DNA of 64,000 nt from contig NZ_CP047357.1 in NCBI RefSeq assembly GCF_030408835.1, positions 806,001-870,000 of the forward strand. Reading direction: 5' to 3'. Position 1 is the stretch's first letter. The number at the start of each line of letters is the position of its first letter. A program made the translations under genes and the position numbers. This document shows positions 17,369-26,591 of the stretch, piece after piece. The notes beneath the pieces were generated by a model. That model worked only from the letters and a program-made list of their open reading frames with translations. It did no database searches and was not told the origin of the DNA. Source of the stretch: Corynebacterium freneyi. Lineage in GTDB: Bacteria; Actinomycetota; Actinomycetes; Mycobacteriales; Mycobacteriaceae.

Positions 17369-18826
17369 GGCTCATCCGGATCTGGAGTGCGTAATTAGCG
17401 GGAAGTGATATGTCGGGGTGGCACAACATGTAGGGGCCCTGGCCGGTACAAGATGAGAGTTACCACACAACCATCTGACCGAACCAGGACCCTACGATGC
17501 AGCCTACGTTCAACCTCGTCGCCGACACCATTTGCCGCACCGCGGGGCTGGGATTAACGATCACCGATGCCGCGGATGCCGGCGAGTTCACGGTCATCAG
17601 TGCTCGTCCCATCGACTCCTGCGACAAGTGCCCGGGCTGCGGACACACAGGCCGGCTGCGTGATCACGTCGTGCGCCGGCTGACCGATCTTCCCGTCGTC
17701 GGCTTCCCCACCAGGTTGCAGGTACGCGTGCCGCGGTTCCTGTGCCTGAATCAGTCCTGTGCCCAGCGGATCTACCAGGGCGAACTGGCCTGCGCCGAAC
17801 GCGGGCGCACCGTCACTCGCCGGGTGACCCGCTGGATTCTGCAACGGTTGGCGATCGACAAAATGAGTATCTCCGCCACCGCCAAAGCCCTGGGCTTGGG
17901 CTGGGACCTGGTCAACGACCTCGCCCTGGATGCCTGCCGGCACCTGGTCTATGACGACCCCGGCCACCTTGCCGGGGTACGCGTGCTGGGCGTGGACGAG
18001 CACGTGTGGAAGCACACCCACCGGGCCGGTGAGCCGGACTCGTTCGTCACCGTGCTCGTCGACATCACCCCCGTCATCGACGGCGCCGGACCGGCCCGGT
18101 TGCTGGACATGGTCCCGGGTCGTAGCGCCGCGGTACTGAGCGATTGGCTCGGCCAGCGTGGGCAGGGCTTTCGCGACCGGGTCGAGGTTGTCACGATGGA
18201 TGGGTTTGCCGGCTACGCCACCGCCACCAAACAGGCCCTGCCGCGGGCGCAGGCGGTGATGGATCCCTTTCACGTGGTGCACCTGGCCGCCGACAAGTTG
18301 ACCGTGTGCCGGCAGCGCCTGCAGCGGATGACCACCGGGCGGCGGGGCAAGAAAAACGATCCGTTGTATAAGAACCGGAAAACCCTGTTGACCAGGATTG
18401 ACTTCCTCACTGATCGACAGCATCGGCGACTCGAGCAACTGTGGGCCACCGACGAAGACTACGTGGCTTTGGAGGTGACGTGGTCGGTGTATCAGCAGAT
18501 CATCGCCGCCTATCAGTACCCGAAGAAAGCCGAGGGCAAGAAGCTGATGCAGAAGGTGATCAGCACGCTGCGTTCATCGACGATGCCGAAGGGGTTAGAG
18601 GAGATTAAGCAGCTGGGAAACACGCTGTACCGGCGCCAGAAGGACGTGCTGGCGTATTTCGATATCGGCGCGTCCAACGGGCCCGTCGAGGCGATCAACG
18701 GGCGCCTGGAGCATCTGCGCGGCATCGCTCTGGGGTTCAAGAACCTCGGGCACTACATCTTGCGATCCTTGATCCACTCCGGACAGCTGCACACCAAGAT
18801 CAACGCACTCTAAATCCTGAAGAGCC
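17369..18826 (+). mobile_element. Intact ISL3-family insertion sequence (copy 1)
   Basis: Complete element of 1458 bp. The left end GGCTCATCCGGATCTGGAGT and right end (reverse complement GGCTCTTCAGGATTTAGAGT) form imperfect terminal inverted repeats typical of ISL3. The octamer GCTTTAGT flanks it at 17361-17368 and 18827-18834, an exact 8-bp target duplication as ISL3 elements make. One transposase gene fills it. The intact duplication implies recent, simple insertion. Confidence 0.96.
17497..18813 (+). CDS. ISL3-family transposase
   Basis: Transposase of 438 residues. An N-terminal zinc-binding region (CDKCPGCGHTGRLRDHVV plus a later CLNQSC pair) precedes a helix-turn-helix segment and the DDE domain: LGVDEHVWK, VTMDGFAGY and SNGPVEAINGRLEHLRGIA give the three acidic residues. 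The frame is uninterrupted. It is related to, but clearly different from, the transposase at 28750-30057. Confidence 0.97.
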   Translation: MQPTFNLVADTICRTAGLGLTITDAADAGEFTVISARPIDSCDKCPGCGHTGRLRDHVVRRLTDLPVVGFPTRLQVRVPRFLCLNQSCAQRIYQGELACAERGRTVTRRVTRWILQRLAIDKMSISATAKALGLGWDLVNDLALDACRHLVYDDPGHLAGVRVLGVDEHVWKHTHRAGEPDSFVTVLVDITPVIDGAGPARLLDMVPGRSAAVLSDWLGQRGQGFRDRVEVVTMDGFAGYATATKQALPRAQAVMDPFHVVHLAADKLTVCRQRLQRMTTGRRGKKNDPLYKNRKTLLTRIDFLTDRQHRRLEQLWATDEDYVALEVTWSVYQQIIAAYQYPKKAEGKKLMQKVISTLRSSTMPKGLEEIKQLGNTLYRRQKDVLAYFDIGASNGPVEAINGRLEHLRGIALGFKNLGHYILRSLIHSGQLHTKINAL

Positions 18827-18834
18827 GCTTTAGT

Positions 18835-19082
18835 TCTTGGCGATCCTAGACGCGGCAGCCCAAGTCGCCGAGTGAAGACGTTGGCGCTCTACGAGGGGAA
18901 TTCGGGTGTTCGGTATTTGGCGAGTGGGCACTCTCACGCGCCACAGGTTTCTGCATTGTGGGGCCAGTTGAAAGGCCGTCGGAGTCCAGTCGTTGCCTGA
19001 ATAGGGAAGCAGCAAATAAACTGCTTGCCATAGAGGGTTTCCTGGATTCTGCTATCTGTGCCCGGCGGGTGCTGATAGCGTG
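18835..19082. other. Gap between IS copy 1 and the island's last gene
   Basis: About 250 bp with lower GC than the flanks. No gene, RNA or clear hairpin is recognised; it reads as the 3' flank of the unknown gene at 19083-19865 cut by the IS. Confidence 0.5.
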
Positions 19083-19865
19083 CTAAGTTGATGGCAGAAA
19101 CTCCTCGGCAAAGTTTGTCCAAGAATCGCCAAGAGTGTTAGTATCTGTTGGCATTTCGGTCCCAACTGGAGCGCTGTAAGCTCTAATTCGTTGTTCCAAA
19201 TCAGGCTGTTGAACACTTACTTTTTCATTGAATGCAGTGGGGTTGACCGAGAGTAGGCCGGCTTCCCGCAGTAGGAGGATCATGTAATAGGTTGCCTCAG
19301 TCATTATGGCGATACGCGAAATCGAGTGGGCGGCAGCCCGAAATCGGTCTTCGATATCGATACCCTGTACTGTTTGAGTTAAATCATCAGCGTGAACGAG
19401 ATCTCCGTAGAGCCAGCGATCCATTAGGAAAACGTCGTTGTAAGTTCCTGCATCTGTAATGAGGCGGTAGGCTTGAATGTCGGATGGTGAGCTGGATGCC
19501 GCGGCAGGTTTGTTGTAGGCAGCTTTCCATCGATCTTTCCACCAGCTGATAGGTTCAATGTACTGGTTAAGAAGTTCTGCGTTCGTTGCAAATTCTATCT
19601 CTGTCAGGACTTTCTCATAGTGGACTTCGTCGCTTCCTAAGATTAGCGGACGGAGGCGTGCAGCCAGGGATTCAAGTTGCTCCTCTTTCGGGTATGTCGC
19701 TTTAAGTAGCTGTGAGGTTTCGCCGGTCAAAGTGTTTTTGGTTATCTGAATTTTAAATTCTCCGTCGTGCAAGCGCTGGAGCAATCGCCTGTCTGAGGTA
19801 AGGAGGCTGTGGTTGAGGACTCTTCTTGCTCGCAGGATGAAGAGTTCTATTGCATTCTGGGTCAT
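19083..19865 (-). CDS. Unknown AT-richer protein at the end of the type I R-M island
   Basis: Protein of 260 residues from ATG 19865 (MTQNAIELFILRARRVLNHS), chosen because AAAGAAG lies ahead of it; the frame is open 45 codons further up without an RBS. I recognise no family. It is soluble, mostly helical in appearance, with Trp-containing ISWWKDRWKAAYNK in the middle and a hydrophobic MTEATYYMILLLREAGLL stretch near residue 200. Base and codon use (many A/T-ending codons) differ sharply from the neighbours, a sign of horizontal transfer. It follows hsdR by about 280 bp on the same strand, so a defence or accessory role is possible but unproven. Confidence 0.6.
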   Translation of the reverse strand: MTQNAIELFILRARRVLNHSLLTSDRRLLQRLHDGEFKIQITKNTLTGETSQLLKATYPKEEQLESLAARLRPLILGSDEVHYEKVLTEIEFATNAELLNQYIEPISWWKDRWKAAYNKPAAASSSPSDIQAYRLITDAGTYNDVFLMDRWLYGDLVHADDLTQTVQGIDIEDRFRAAAHSISRIAIMTEATYYMILLLREAGLLSVNPTAFNEKVSVQQPDLEQRIRAYSAPVGTEMPTDTNTLGDSWTNFAEEFLPST

Positions 19866-20148
19866 GTTCTTCTTTCTCGGGGCTGTTAGTGGCTCGTTTA
19901 TTATCCGTAAAGCTTCGAACTGAAAGAATTGAATCCTGCTGGTACTTGGAATTTTGCTGAATGATGATCGATAAATCCATCCAGAATGGGGCCGGGCCAA
20001 TTATCGCAAGTTCGATGTAAGCTGTGCGTTCGTCATTAGTGCGTTTGCGGTCCTTTCATGCAGTTGGCCAATCAAGGATGAGGCGCTAGCGGTCAATTCA
20101 TGGATTTGGGCGTTTGAGCACAACGAAATGGAGTGAGCGCACAGTTTC

Positions 20149-23100
20149 TTATTCAGCCAGCTCGTGGGCCGCCACGTAGGCCAGGTGTGCCAACACGCCC
20201 CTCAGCGCTCCCATGGATCCGTGGTTGACTAAGAAGAACTCCTCGATTGAGCGGTCCTCCTGCATAACTGTCACGATGGCCTCTTCGATGGCTTCCGTGA
20301 AACCTGGGGCTGCGGCGATTTGCTCCGGTGTGTTCTCGGCGGCCAGTGCGCCGACCGATGCGTTGGGTGCGATTGCGCCCCACACCCGATGAACGAATCC
20401 ACGAGTCGCCGCGTCAGAGACATGAATGCCGGCGCGGGTCAGAATGTCGTTGGCTTCGTCGACGGCTTCGTTGAACGCGGCAGTGGTCGCCGTTCCCTCG
20501 CCTGCGGACGCTCCGGTGAACGTGGGCACGTCCAGCTCGCCCTGCCCATCTGCCAGTCCCAGGTTGATTTGGACTTCGGCCGGGGTGGTCGCCACCCCGA
20601 TGACGTCGACGCCGTTGATGTCGACGATGGCCTTACCCTCGACGTGGAGGTTGCGCATGAGGTACGTCGCCAGGATGGCGCGTTTGTGCAGGGCGGGGTC
20701 GCCGAAGTTGACGATTTGCGACAGGAACTCCCAGGTCTTCACGTAGGTGCGCAGTTCGGCGCGGAAATCCAGCAGATCATCGACGGTGTCGGTGTCGCCT
20801 TCGATCCGGGCCTGGCGGAGCCGGGTCGTCCATTCGGCGACGATGGGGGAGATGAGCGCGCGGAACGCTTCGTGGTCGATGGCGTCGTCGTCGGCGGTGT
20901 AGGCAGCGGCGACGGCATCGAGGTCATCTTCGTCGTAGAATCCGGCGCCATCGAGCGAGTCGGCGAGGTCGAACAGCGCATTGGGGTCGACCTCTCCGGC
21001 GAGTTCGGCGGTCTTGTAATACGTCTTGAACGAGTCGAGGATGCCGGCGGGGTTGTTGACGAAGTCGACGACCATCGGCGCGGATTTGCCCGGATAGATC
21101 CGGTTGAGCCGCGACAGCGTCTGCACGGCGGCGACGCCGGAGAGGACCTTGTCGACGTACATGGCGCACAGTCGCGGCTCGTCGAAGCCGGTCTGGAACT
21201 TCGAGGCGACGATGAGCACCCGGTAGTCGGCGTCGCTGTCCTTGAACGCGGTCTCCACATCCGACAGGCCGTTCATGGACACTTCGGTGACCTCGCCGAC
21301 GCCGGGGATGGAAAGCGACCCGGAAAACGCGACGAGAGTCTGGAATTCGTCGGCCCAGCCCTTGTTTTCGATGTACTTCGACATCTCCACTGCCCAGCGG
21401 TACGCCTCCTGGCGCGATGACGTCACCACCATTGCGCGTGCCTGCCCGCCGAGCAGGTGGGCGACGTTTGCGCGGAAGTGCTCGACGACGACGGCGACCT
21501 TCTGGGCAATCGACGTTTCGTGGGCCTTTGCGTAGCGGACGATTTCGCTGACGACGTCGCCCTTGTCCACCATGTCTTCGCGCCCCATCGCATCCCTGAC
21601 GCGGATGAACATGTCGTAGGTCGAGTAGTTGGTCAGGACGTCGAGGATGAACCCCTCTTCGATGGCCTGGGCCATGGTGTATTCGTCGAATGGCACCCAG
21701 CGGTTCTCACCGGCGACCTTGGTGCCGAACAGGCGCACGGTCTTCGCCTTGGGGGTTGCGGTAAAGGCGACGAAGGTGATGTTGGCGGCGGTTGCGACGG
21801 CGGCGTCGGTGGCGGCGAGCAGGTCATCGGCGTCGATGCCTTCGTCGTCTTCACCGGTGGGTACGGACATTGCCAGCAGGCGGCGCAGGGCCGCGGCGGA
21901 GCTGCCGGTCTGGGAGGAGTGGGCTTCGTCGGCGATGACGCACCATTTGCGGGCGGCGAGTTCGCCGTCGCCGCCGATGCGTCGGATGACTTCGGGGAAG
22001 GTCTGCAGGGTGCAGGTGATGATGTGCCCGCCTTCGGCCAGTGCCTTGGCCAGCACGGGGGATTTTGCCCCGCCGGTGGTGCCCACGGGGACGAACAGGC
22101 CGGCCGATGCCGGCAGCATGGCGATGTCTTCGCGCAGGTTGCGGTCGAGCACGGTGCGGTCGGAGATGACGATGACCGAGTCGAATGTCTTGGCCGTCCC
22201 CGTGTAGTGGCGGACGAGCCGGTGGGCGAGCCAGGAGATGGTCATGGTCTTGCCGGACCCGGCCGAGTGCTGGATGAGGTAGCGGCCGCCGGCACCCTTG
22301 TCGGCGATGTCAGCGGTGACGGCTTCGACGGCCCGCATCTGGTGGTAGCGCGGGAAGATGAGCGTGCCGGGGCCGGCCTTTTTGCCGCGGCCGGAGCCGG
22401 GCTTCCATACCGCGAAGGATTGCAGGATGCGCAGGAACTGCTCGCGTTCGAGCACTTCGCGCCATAGGTAGGAGGTTTCCGAGCCGTCGGCGCACGGCGG
22501 GTTGCCGGCGTGGCCGTCGTTGCCTTGGTTGAAGGGCAGGAAGCGGGTGTTTTTGCCGTCCAACTTCGTGGTCATGCGGACTTCGGAGTTGGACACGGCG
22601 AAGTGGACCAGGCACCGGCCGGGCTGCAACAAAGGGCGGGTACGCGACGGTTCGCGGTCGATCTTGTATTGGGTTTCGGCGTCGTCGATGGTCTGGGTGT
22701 TGTCGGTTTTCAGCTCCATCGTCACCACGGGCACGCCGTTGACCAGCAGCACGATGTCGATGGTCTCGTTCGACTTGGTGTCGAACCGTACCTGCCGGAT
22801 CACACGAAGCCGGTTGAGTTCCGCGTGCTTTGCGACGGTGTCGACCATCGGGTTGGCCGGCGGAAACGACACCATTCCGTCGAATGTCGCCGAGGTACCC
22901 ACGGCCATCGATTTGTGGGAGAAGCCGTTGCGCAGGGTTCCCATGAGTCCGCCGCGGGAGCCGCCCTTGGTCCGATCGGCGGTGGGCTTACGGTTCAGTG
23001 AGCGGACCAGCCCCTGGATGAGCGAATCTTCAGCCAGCCGACGTTCAGAGGCCGGCAAATGCTCGGGCACTGCCTTGACGTACTCGTCGGGGTAGCGGGT

Positions 23101-23259
23101 CCGCAACCACCAGAGAGCGTCGGCGGTGTGCAGGGCCAATTGCGGGTCGAACCCGGTGGAACCGGCTTCGCGGTCATAGAGCCACCCGCGTTCGGCGAGC
23201 TGGCGGCAGATGGCGTCCTCGAAGCCGAATTCCAGGGTCTTGGCGGCGGCGGTGGTCAT
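20149..23259 (-). CDS. hsdR: Type I restriction enzyme R subunit
   Basis: Restriction and DNA-translocation subunit of a type I R-M complex. The protein is 1036 residues. The endonuclease core lies at about 167-184 (Asp-168 and Glu-182-Leu-Lys-184 of the ExK motif); the helicase part has Walker A HSAGSGKT at 331-338 and DEAH at 444-447, then helicase motifs such as VLIVASKFQTGFDEPRL and LSRLNRIYPGK. The C-terminal helical domain probably contacts HsdM. It starts three bases after hsdS. All catalytic residues are present, so it looks functional. Confidence 0.97.
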   Translation of the reverse strand: MTTAAAKTLEFGFEDAICRQLAERGWLYDREAGSTGFDPQLALHTADALWWLRTRYPDEYVKAVPEHLPASERRLAEDSLIQGLVRSLNRKPTADRTKGGSRGGLMGTLRNGFSHKSMAVGTSATFDGMVSFPPANPMVDTVAKHAELNRLRVIRQVRFDTKSNETIDIVLLVNGVPVVTMELKTDNTQTIDDAETQYKIDREPSRTRPLLQPGRCLVHFAVSNSEVRMTTKLDGKNTRFLPFNQGNDGHAGNPPCADGSETSYLWREVLEREQFLRILQSFAVWKPGSGRGKKAGPGTLIFPRYHQMRAVEAVTADIADKGAGGRYLIQHSAGSGKTMTISWLAHRLVRHYTGTAKTFDSVIVISDRTVLDRNLREDIAMLPASAGLFVPVGTTGGAKSPVLAKALAEGGHIITCTLQTFPEVIRRIGGDGELAARKWCVIADEAHSSQTGSSAAALRRLLAMSVPTGEDDEGIDADDLLAATDAAVATAANITFVAFTATPKAKTVRLFGTKVAGENRWVPFDEYTMAQAIEEGFILDVLTNYSTYDMFIRVRDAMGREDMVDKGDVVSEIVRYAKAHETSIAQKVAVVVEHFRANVAHLLGGQARAMVVTSSRQEAYRWAVEMSKYIENKGWADEFQTLVAFSGSLSIPGVGEVTEVSMNGLSDVETAFKDSDADYRVLIVASKFQTGFDEPRLCAMYVDKVLSGVAAVQTLSRLNRIYPGKSAPMVVDFVNNPAGILDSFKTYYKTAELAGEVDPNALFDLADSLDGAGFYDEDDLDAVAAAYTADDDAIDHEAFRALISPIVAEWTTRLRQARIEGDTDTVDDLLDFRAELRTYVKTWEFLSQIVNFGDPALHKRAILATYLMRNLHVEGKAIVDINGVDVIGVATTPAEVQINLGLADGQGELDVPTFTGASAGEGTATTAAFNEAVDEANDILTRAGIHVSDAATRGFVHRVWGAIAPNASVGALAAENTPEQIAAAPGFTEAIEEAIVTVMQEDRSIEEFFLVNHGSMGALRGVLAHLAYVAAHELAE

Positions 23260-23262
23260 GGC

Positions 23263-24450
23263 TTAGTGCTCCTCGGGAACGGGGTGCTGTCCGGTGACGG
23301 TGGCGGTAATGAGTGCGCTGCGGCGCTCGTCGAGCAGGGCGCGGAGCTCGCCGGCCTTGGCGATCATCGCGTCAATCTTGGCGGTCTCCGCGTCGAGGTA
23401 GTCGGCGATGCGGCGCTGCTCGTCGAGGGGAGGGCAAGCGAACTTCTCGTCGAAGAAGCCCCCTATGTCAAGATTCTGGATTCCAGTCGTCTGCCGAACG
23501 TGAACGTTAGTGAATCGTGTCTTATAGGCAGCCAAGAACACGTAATGCCAGAATCGAGATTCATGGTCAGCATTCAGCCGGATGCACTGAACGAAGTTCG
23601 TGGTCATTCGGCCGGGTCTTCCCGTGTATAGAACAACGCGTCCAACTGGATTCTTTGGGGTGCCGCCGGATTTTTCTAGAAGTAGGTCGTGCGTACGAAG
23701 GTGGCGCTCATTGGCGCTTCGGGTCGTGTACGACCTTAATGTTGGAACGTCGCCGCCAACGGTGCCGGAAGTTCTGTCGAAATCTGCAACTCGCACACAC
23801 AGTCTATCAGTGTCGTTTGTCCCAGGATCGCCTCCCCAGTCTCCTGGGAAATGAGCCTCGACTGCCCATTTGAATGGTATAAAAACCCATCCATGAGGAA
23901 TGCCATCGGAGGACTCGGAAAGCGCGTGTGTTGCATTCTCAATGGCAGCAACTCGTCGCTCCTCAAGTTGGGCCACGAGCCCATCGAGCGCCCCGGCCAT
24001 CGCGTCAATCTGTGCGGTCTCCCGGTCCAGGTAGTCGGCGATGCGGCGCTGAGTAGGGAGGTCGGGGAGGGGGATTTTCTCTCGAAGGACAGCGCCGGCT
24101 GAAATCCCAGGCTGGGCAGTACCGTGGGATAGATCTGCTAGGCGTGCGCTAATCAGGGAATAGGCGAGCCATCGAATTTCGACCGGCATACGCGGGCAGA
24201 CGCGAAGAGCATGTTCAGAAACCCAGCACGGTCCATTCGTTGCGTGGACAGTCCCGACGCTGCCTTGCCGACCGACAAGGAGTGTCGGCTCTTCCTGATT
24301 GGTTTTAGTTACGTACCCGCGGATTCCATTGCTTCCAAACAATGGGAAAGGGCCATCGCTTCCCACATCTTTAGCAGGAATAGAATCCCCTGCGGACATT
24401 CCGAAGATCAGGCCGTTGGTCACAAACGGCCATTTGCTGGGAGTGTTCAT
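23263..24450 (-). CDS. hsdS: Type I restriction-modification specificity subunit
   Basis: Determines the bipartite recognition site. The protein is 395 residues with two target-recognition domains separated by repeated helices: RRIADYLDRETAQIDAM near 135-151 and RRIADYLDAETAKIDAM near 350. TRD1 occupies about 1-130 and TRD2 about 185-340. The first ATG overlaps the hsdM stop by four bases. The TRD-coding parts are visibly AT-richer than the conserved spacers, as expected where TRDs are exchanged between strains. The recognised DNA sequence cannot be read from the protein. Confidence 0.95.
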   Translation of the reverse strand: MNTPSKWPFVTNGLIFGMSAGDSIPAKDVGSDGPFPLFGSNGIRGYVTKTNQEEPTLLVGRQGSVGTVHATNGPCWVSEHALRVCPRMPVEIRWLAYSLISARLADLSHGTAQPGISAGAVLREKIPLPDLPTQRRIADYLDRETAQIDAMAGALDGLVAQLEERRVAAIENATHALSESSDGIPHGWVFIPFKWAVEAHFPGDWGGDPGTNDTDRLCVRVADFDRTSGTVGGDVPTLRSYTTRSANERHLRTHDLLLEKSGGTPKNPVGRVVLYTGRPGRMTTNFVQCIRLNADHESRFWHYVFLAAYKTRFTNVHVRQTTGIQNLDIGGFFDEKFACPPLDEQRRIADYLDAETAKIDAMIAKAGELRALLDERRSALITATVTGQHPVPEEH

Positions 24451-26414
24451 TCCCGCACCTCCTTGAACATCGCCGCCAGTTCGTCCATGGCTTTCGCGAC
24501 GTCGGCGTCGATCTCCTCCAGCGACCGGACAGGTTTGGGGACGTAGAAGATGCGGGTGAAGGGGATCTCGTAGCCGATCTTTTCTTTGTCTCGGTCCCAA
24601 ATCGCCTCCGGGGCGAACGGCAGCACTTCGCGGGCCATGTGCTCGTCGACGTCCTCGGTCAGCGGGATGCGCTCGACCATGTCCGAGCCGGGGACGACCA
24701 CCGGATTGCCCTTGCGGTCGACCGACGGTGCGGCCTCGGGGTCGTCGACGCCCACGGCTGCCATGATCGCGTCGATGAGGCCCACCGGCATCTTGAGCTT
24801 GGCCTTCGTTGCCTCGAACTTGAGGGTGTTCGGCAGGTCGTTGTACTCGGTGCCATTCACGGCACGGATAACTGCTTCATGCTCCGGCTTCGCCGCCTTA
24901 TGGGACAGTGCGGATTCAACTGCGGCATCGGTGACCTGCACAGCCAGGCGGCGCTGGCGGTAAACCGGCACATCACGAAAACCCAGGTCGTCGGCGGTGA
25001 GGATGCGGGAGATGTCCGAATCCTCGAAGGCGTCATAGGCGCGAGTGATGTCGCGGCGATTGTCCGGCGACAGTTCACGACGCTTGAAGCCCATGCCCTT
25101 GCGCATCGGCTCCCACATGTCGGTGGCATCGATGAGCTGAATCTTGCCGCGGCGCCGCGGCTCCTTGTTCGTGTCGAGAATCCAGATGTACGTGGCGATG
25201 TTCGTGCCATAGAACATGTCCGTGGGCAGGGCGATGATGGCGTCGACGAGGTCGTCGTCAAGCAACCACCGACGAATCGAATCCGGCCCGGACCCAGGCG
25301 CACCCGTGAACAACGGGGACCCATTCATGACCACGCCGGCGCGACCACCACCCGTTTCCCCGTGGGCCGGCGTGAGCTTATGGGCCACATGCGACAGAAA
25401 CAGCATCTGCCCATCCGACTTCGCCGGCAGGCCATGGGAGAACCGCGAACCCTCGACCGCGGCCTCCTCGACGACCGACTCGTAGTCGGCCGACCAGTCG
25501 GAGCCGTACGGCGGGTTGGTCAGGACATAGTCGAATGTTTGGCCCGCGTACCTGTCGTCGGTCAACGTGTTCCCGTGCCGGATGGAATCCGGATTGCCGC
25601 CCTGAATGAGCAAGTCGGCCTTGCCGATGCCGTAGGAGAAATCCATCAACTCCTGGCCATGCAGCGACACCTGCATGTTCGAGTTCAGCTCCTCCAACGC
25701 GCGGCGCGCAACCAGGAGCATGCCGCCAGTGCCCGCCGCAGGATCGTAGATCGTGCGAGACGGGGCCGCCCCCTGCAGGCCTTCATCGTCCGACGACAAC
25801 AAAATGCTGACCATCAGCTCGATGGCATCACGCGGGGTATAGAACGCACCCGCGCCCTTGCCCTTCGTGTTGAACGCCCGGTACATGACGTCCTCGAACA
25901 AATCACCCATCGCCGTGTCCGGCATCCGGTCCGGGTGCAAGTCGATGTTCGCGAAATGATTGACGACCCCGTAGAGACGGCCCGCGCGGGCGAGCGTGGC
26001 GACCTTGTCGTTGAACTTGAACGAATCCCAAATATCGGCGATCGAGGAGGAAAACGCCGCAACATACGCCTTCAGCGACTCCGCCACCGAATCATCCGTG
26101 CCGCCGATCGTGCCCAGGTCAAGTGGGGACGTGTTGTAGAAGCGCAGGCCGAATGACGTGCGGATGCGCAGATCCATGATGGCCGGGGCAACGTCGACCG
26201 TGCCGCCCTTGGTGTTGGCGTCGATGAACTCCAGCACCTCGGCCTTCGAATCGGCCAGGATGCACTCGAGCCGGCGCAGCACGACGAACGGGATGATGTA
26301 ATCGCCGTACTCCTCCGGCTCGACCACGCTGCGCAGGTACTTGTCTGCGGTATCCCACACTGCGGTGTAGGTGGTCTTGCGGGCGTGGTCAAGCTGTGCC
26401 TGGGACGGGGCCAC
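24447..26414 (-). CDS. hsdM: Type I restriction-modification methyltransferase subunit
   Basis: N6-adenine methyltransferase subunit. The protein is 655 residues from GTG 26414, preceded by AAGGAG. Residues 1-160 form the HsdM N-terminal helical domain; SAM motif I is DPAAGTGG at 224-231 and the catalytic motif IV TNPPYG is at 299-304. It heads the hsdM-hsdS-hsdR order and is coupled to hsdS. One CGTCGTCAAGC word lies inside (25253-25263). Confidence 0.97.
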   Translation of the reverse strand: MAPSQAQLDHARKTTYTAVWDTADKYLRSVVEPEEYGDYIIPFVVLRRLECILADSKAEVLEFIDANTKGGTVDVAPAIMDLRIRTSFGLRFYNTSPLDLGTIGGTDDSVAESLKAYVAAFSSSIADIWDSFKFNDKVATLARAGRLYGVVNHFANIDLHPDRMPDTAMGDLFEDVMYRAFNTKGKGAGAFYTPRDAIELMVSILLSSDDEGLQGAAPSRTIYDPAAGTGGMLLVARRALEELNSNMQVSLHGQELMDFSYGIGKADLLIQGGNPDSIRHGNTLTDDRYAGQTFDYVLTNPPYGSDWSADYESVVEEAAVEGSRFSHGLPAKSDGQMLFLSHVAHKLTPAHGETGGGRAGVVMNGSPLFTGAPGSGPDSIRRWLLDDDLVDAIIALPTDMFYGTNIATYIWILDTNKEPRRRGKIQLIDATDMWEPMRKGMGFKRRELSPDNRRDITRAYDAFEDSDISRILTADDLGFRDVPVYRQRRLAVQVTDAAVESALSHKAAKPEHEAVIRAVNGTEYNDLPNTLKFEATKAKLKMPVGLIDAIMAAVGVDDPEAAPSVDRKGNPVVVPGSDMVERIPLTEDVDEHMAREVLPFAPEAIWDRDKEKIGYEIPFTRIFYVPKPVRSLEEIDADVAKAMDELAAMFKEVRE

Positions 26415-26591
26415 GTGATTCTCCTTGCTGTTGGCATGCGGTCGTGCGACCGAAGGTCGGTTGCCGCATCGTTTGTACTCAAGCCTATCCAGCGGCCGGG
26501 TCGTGTTCGGGGCGACGTGCGGGCGTCGTCATTGGCGCATGGCCGTTAGGGTGCGGCGTGGGTGGGAGGGGAGCGCATACGGGCGTCCTCT

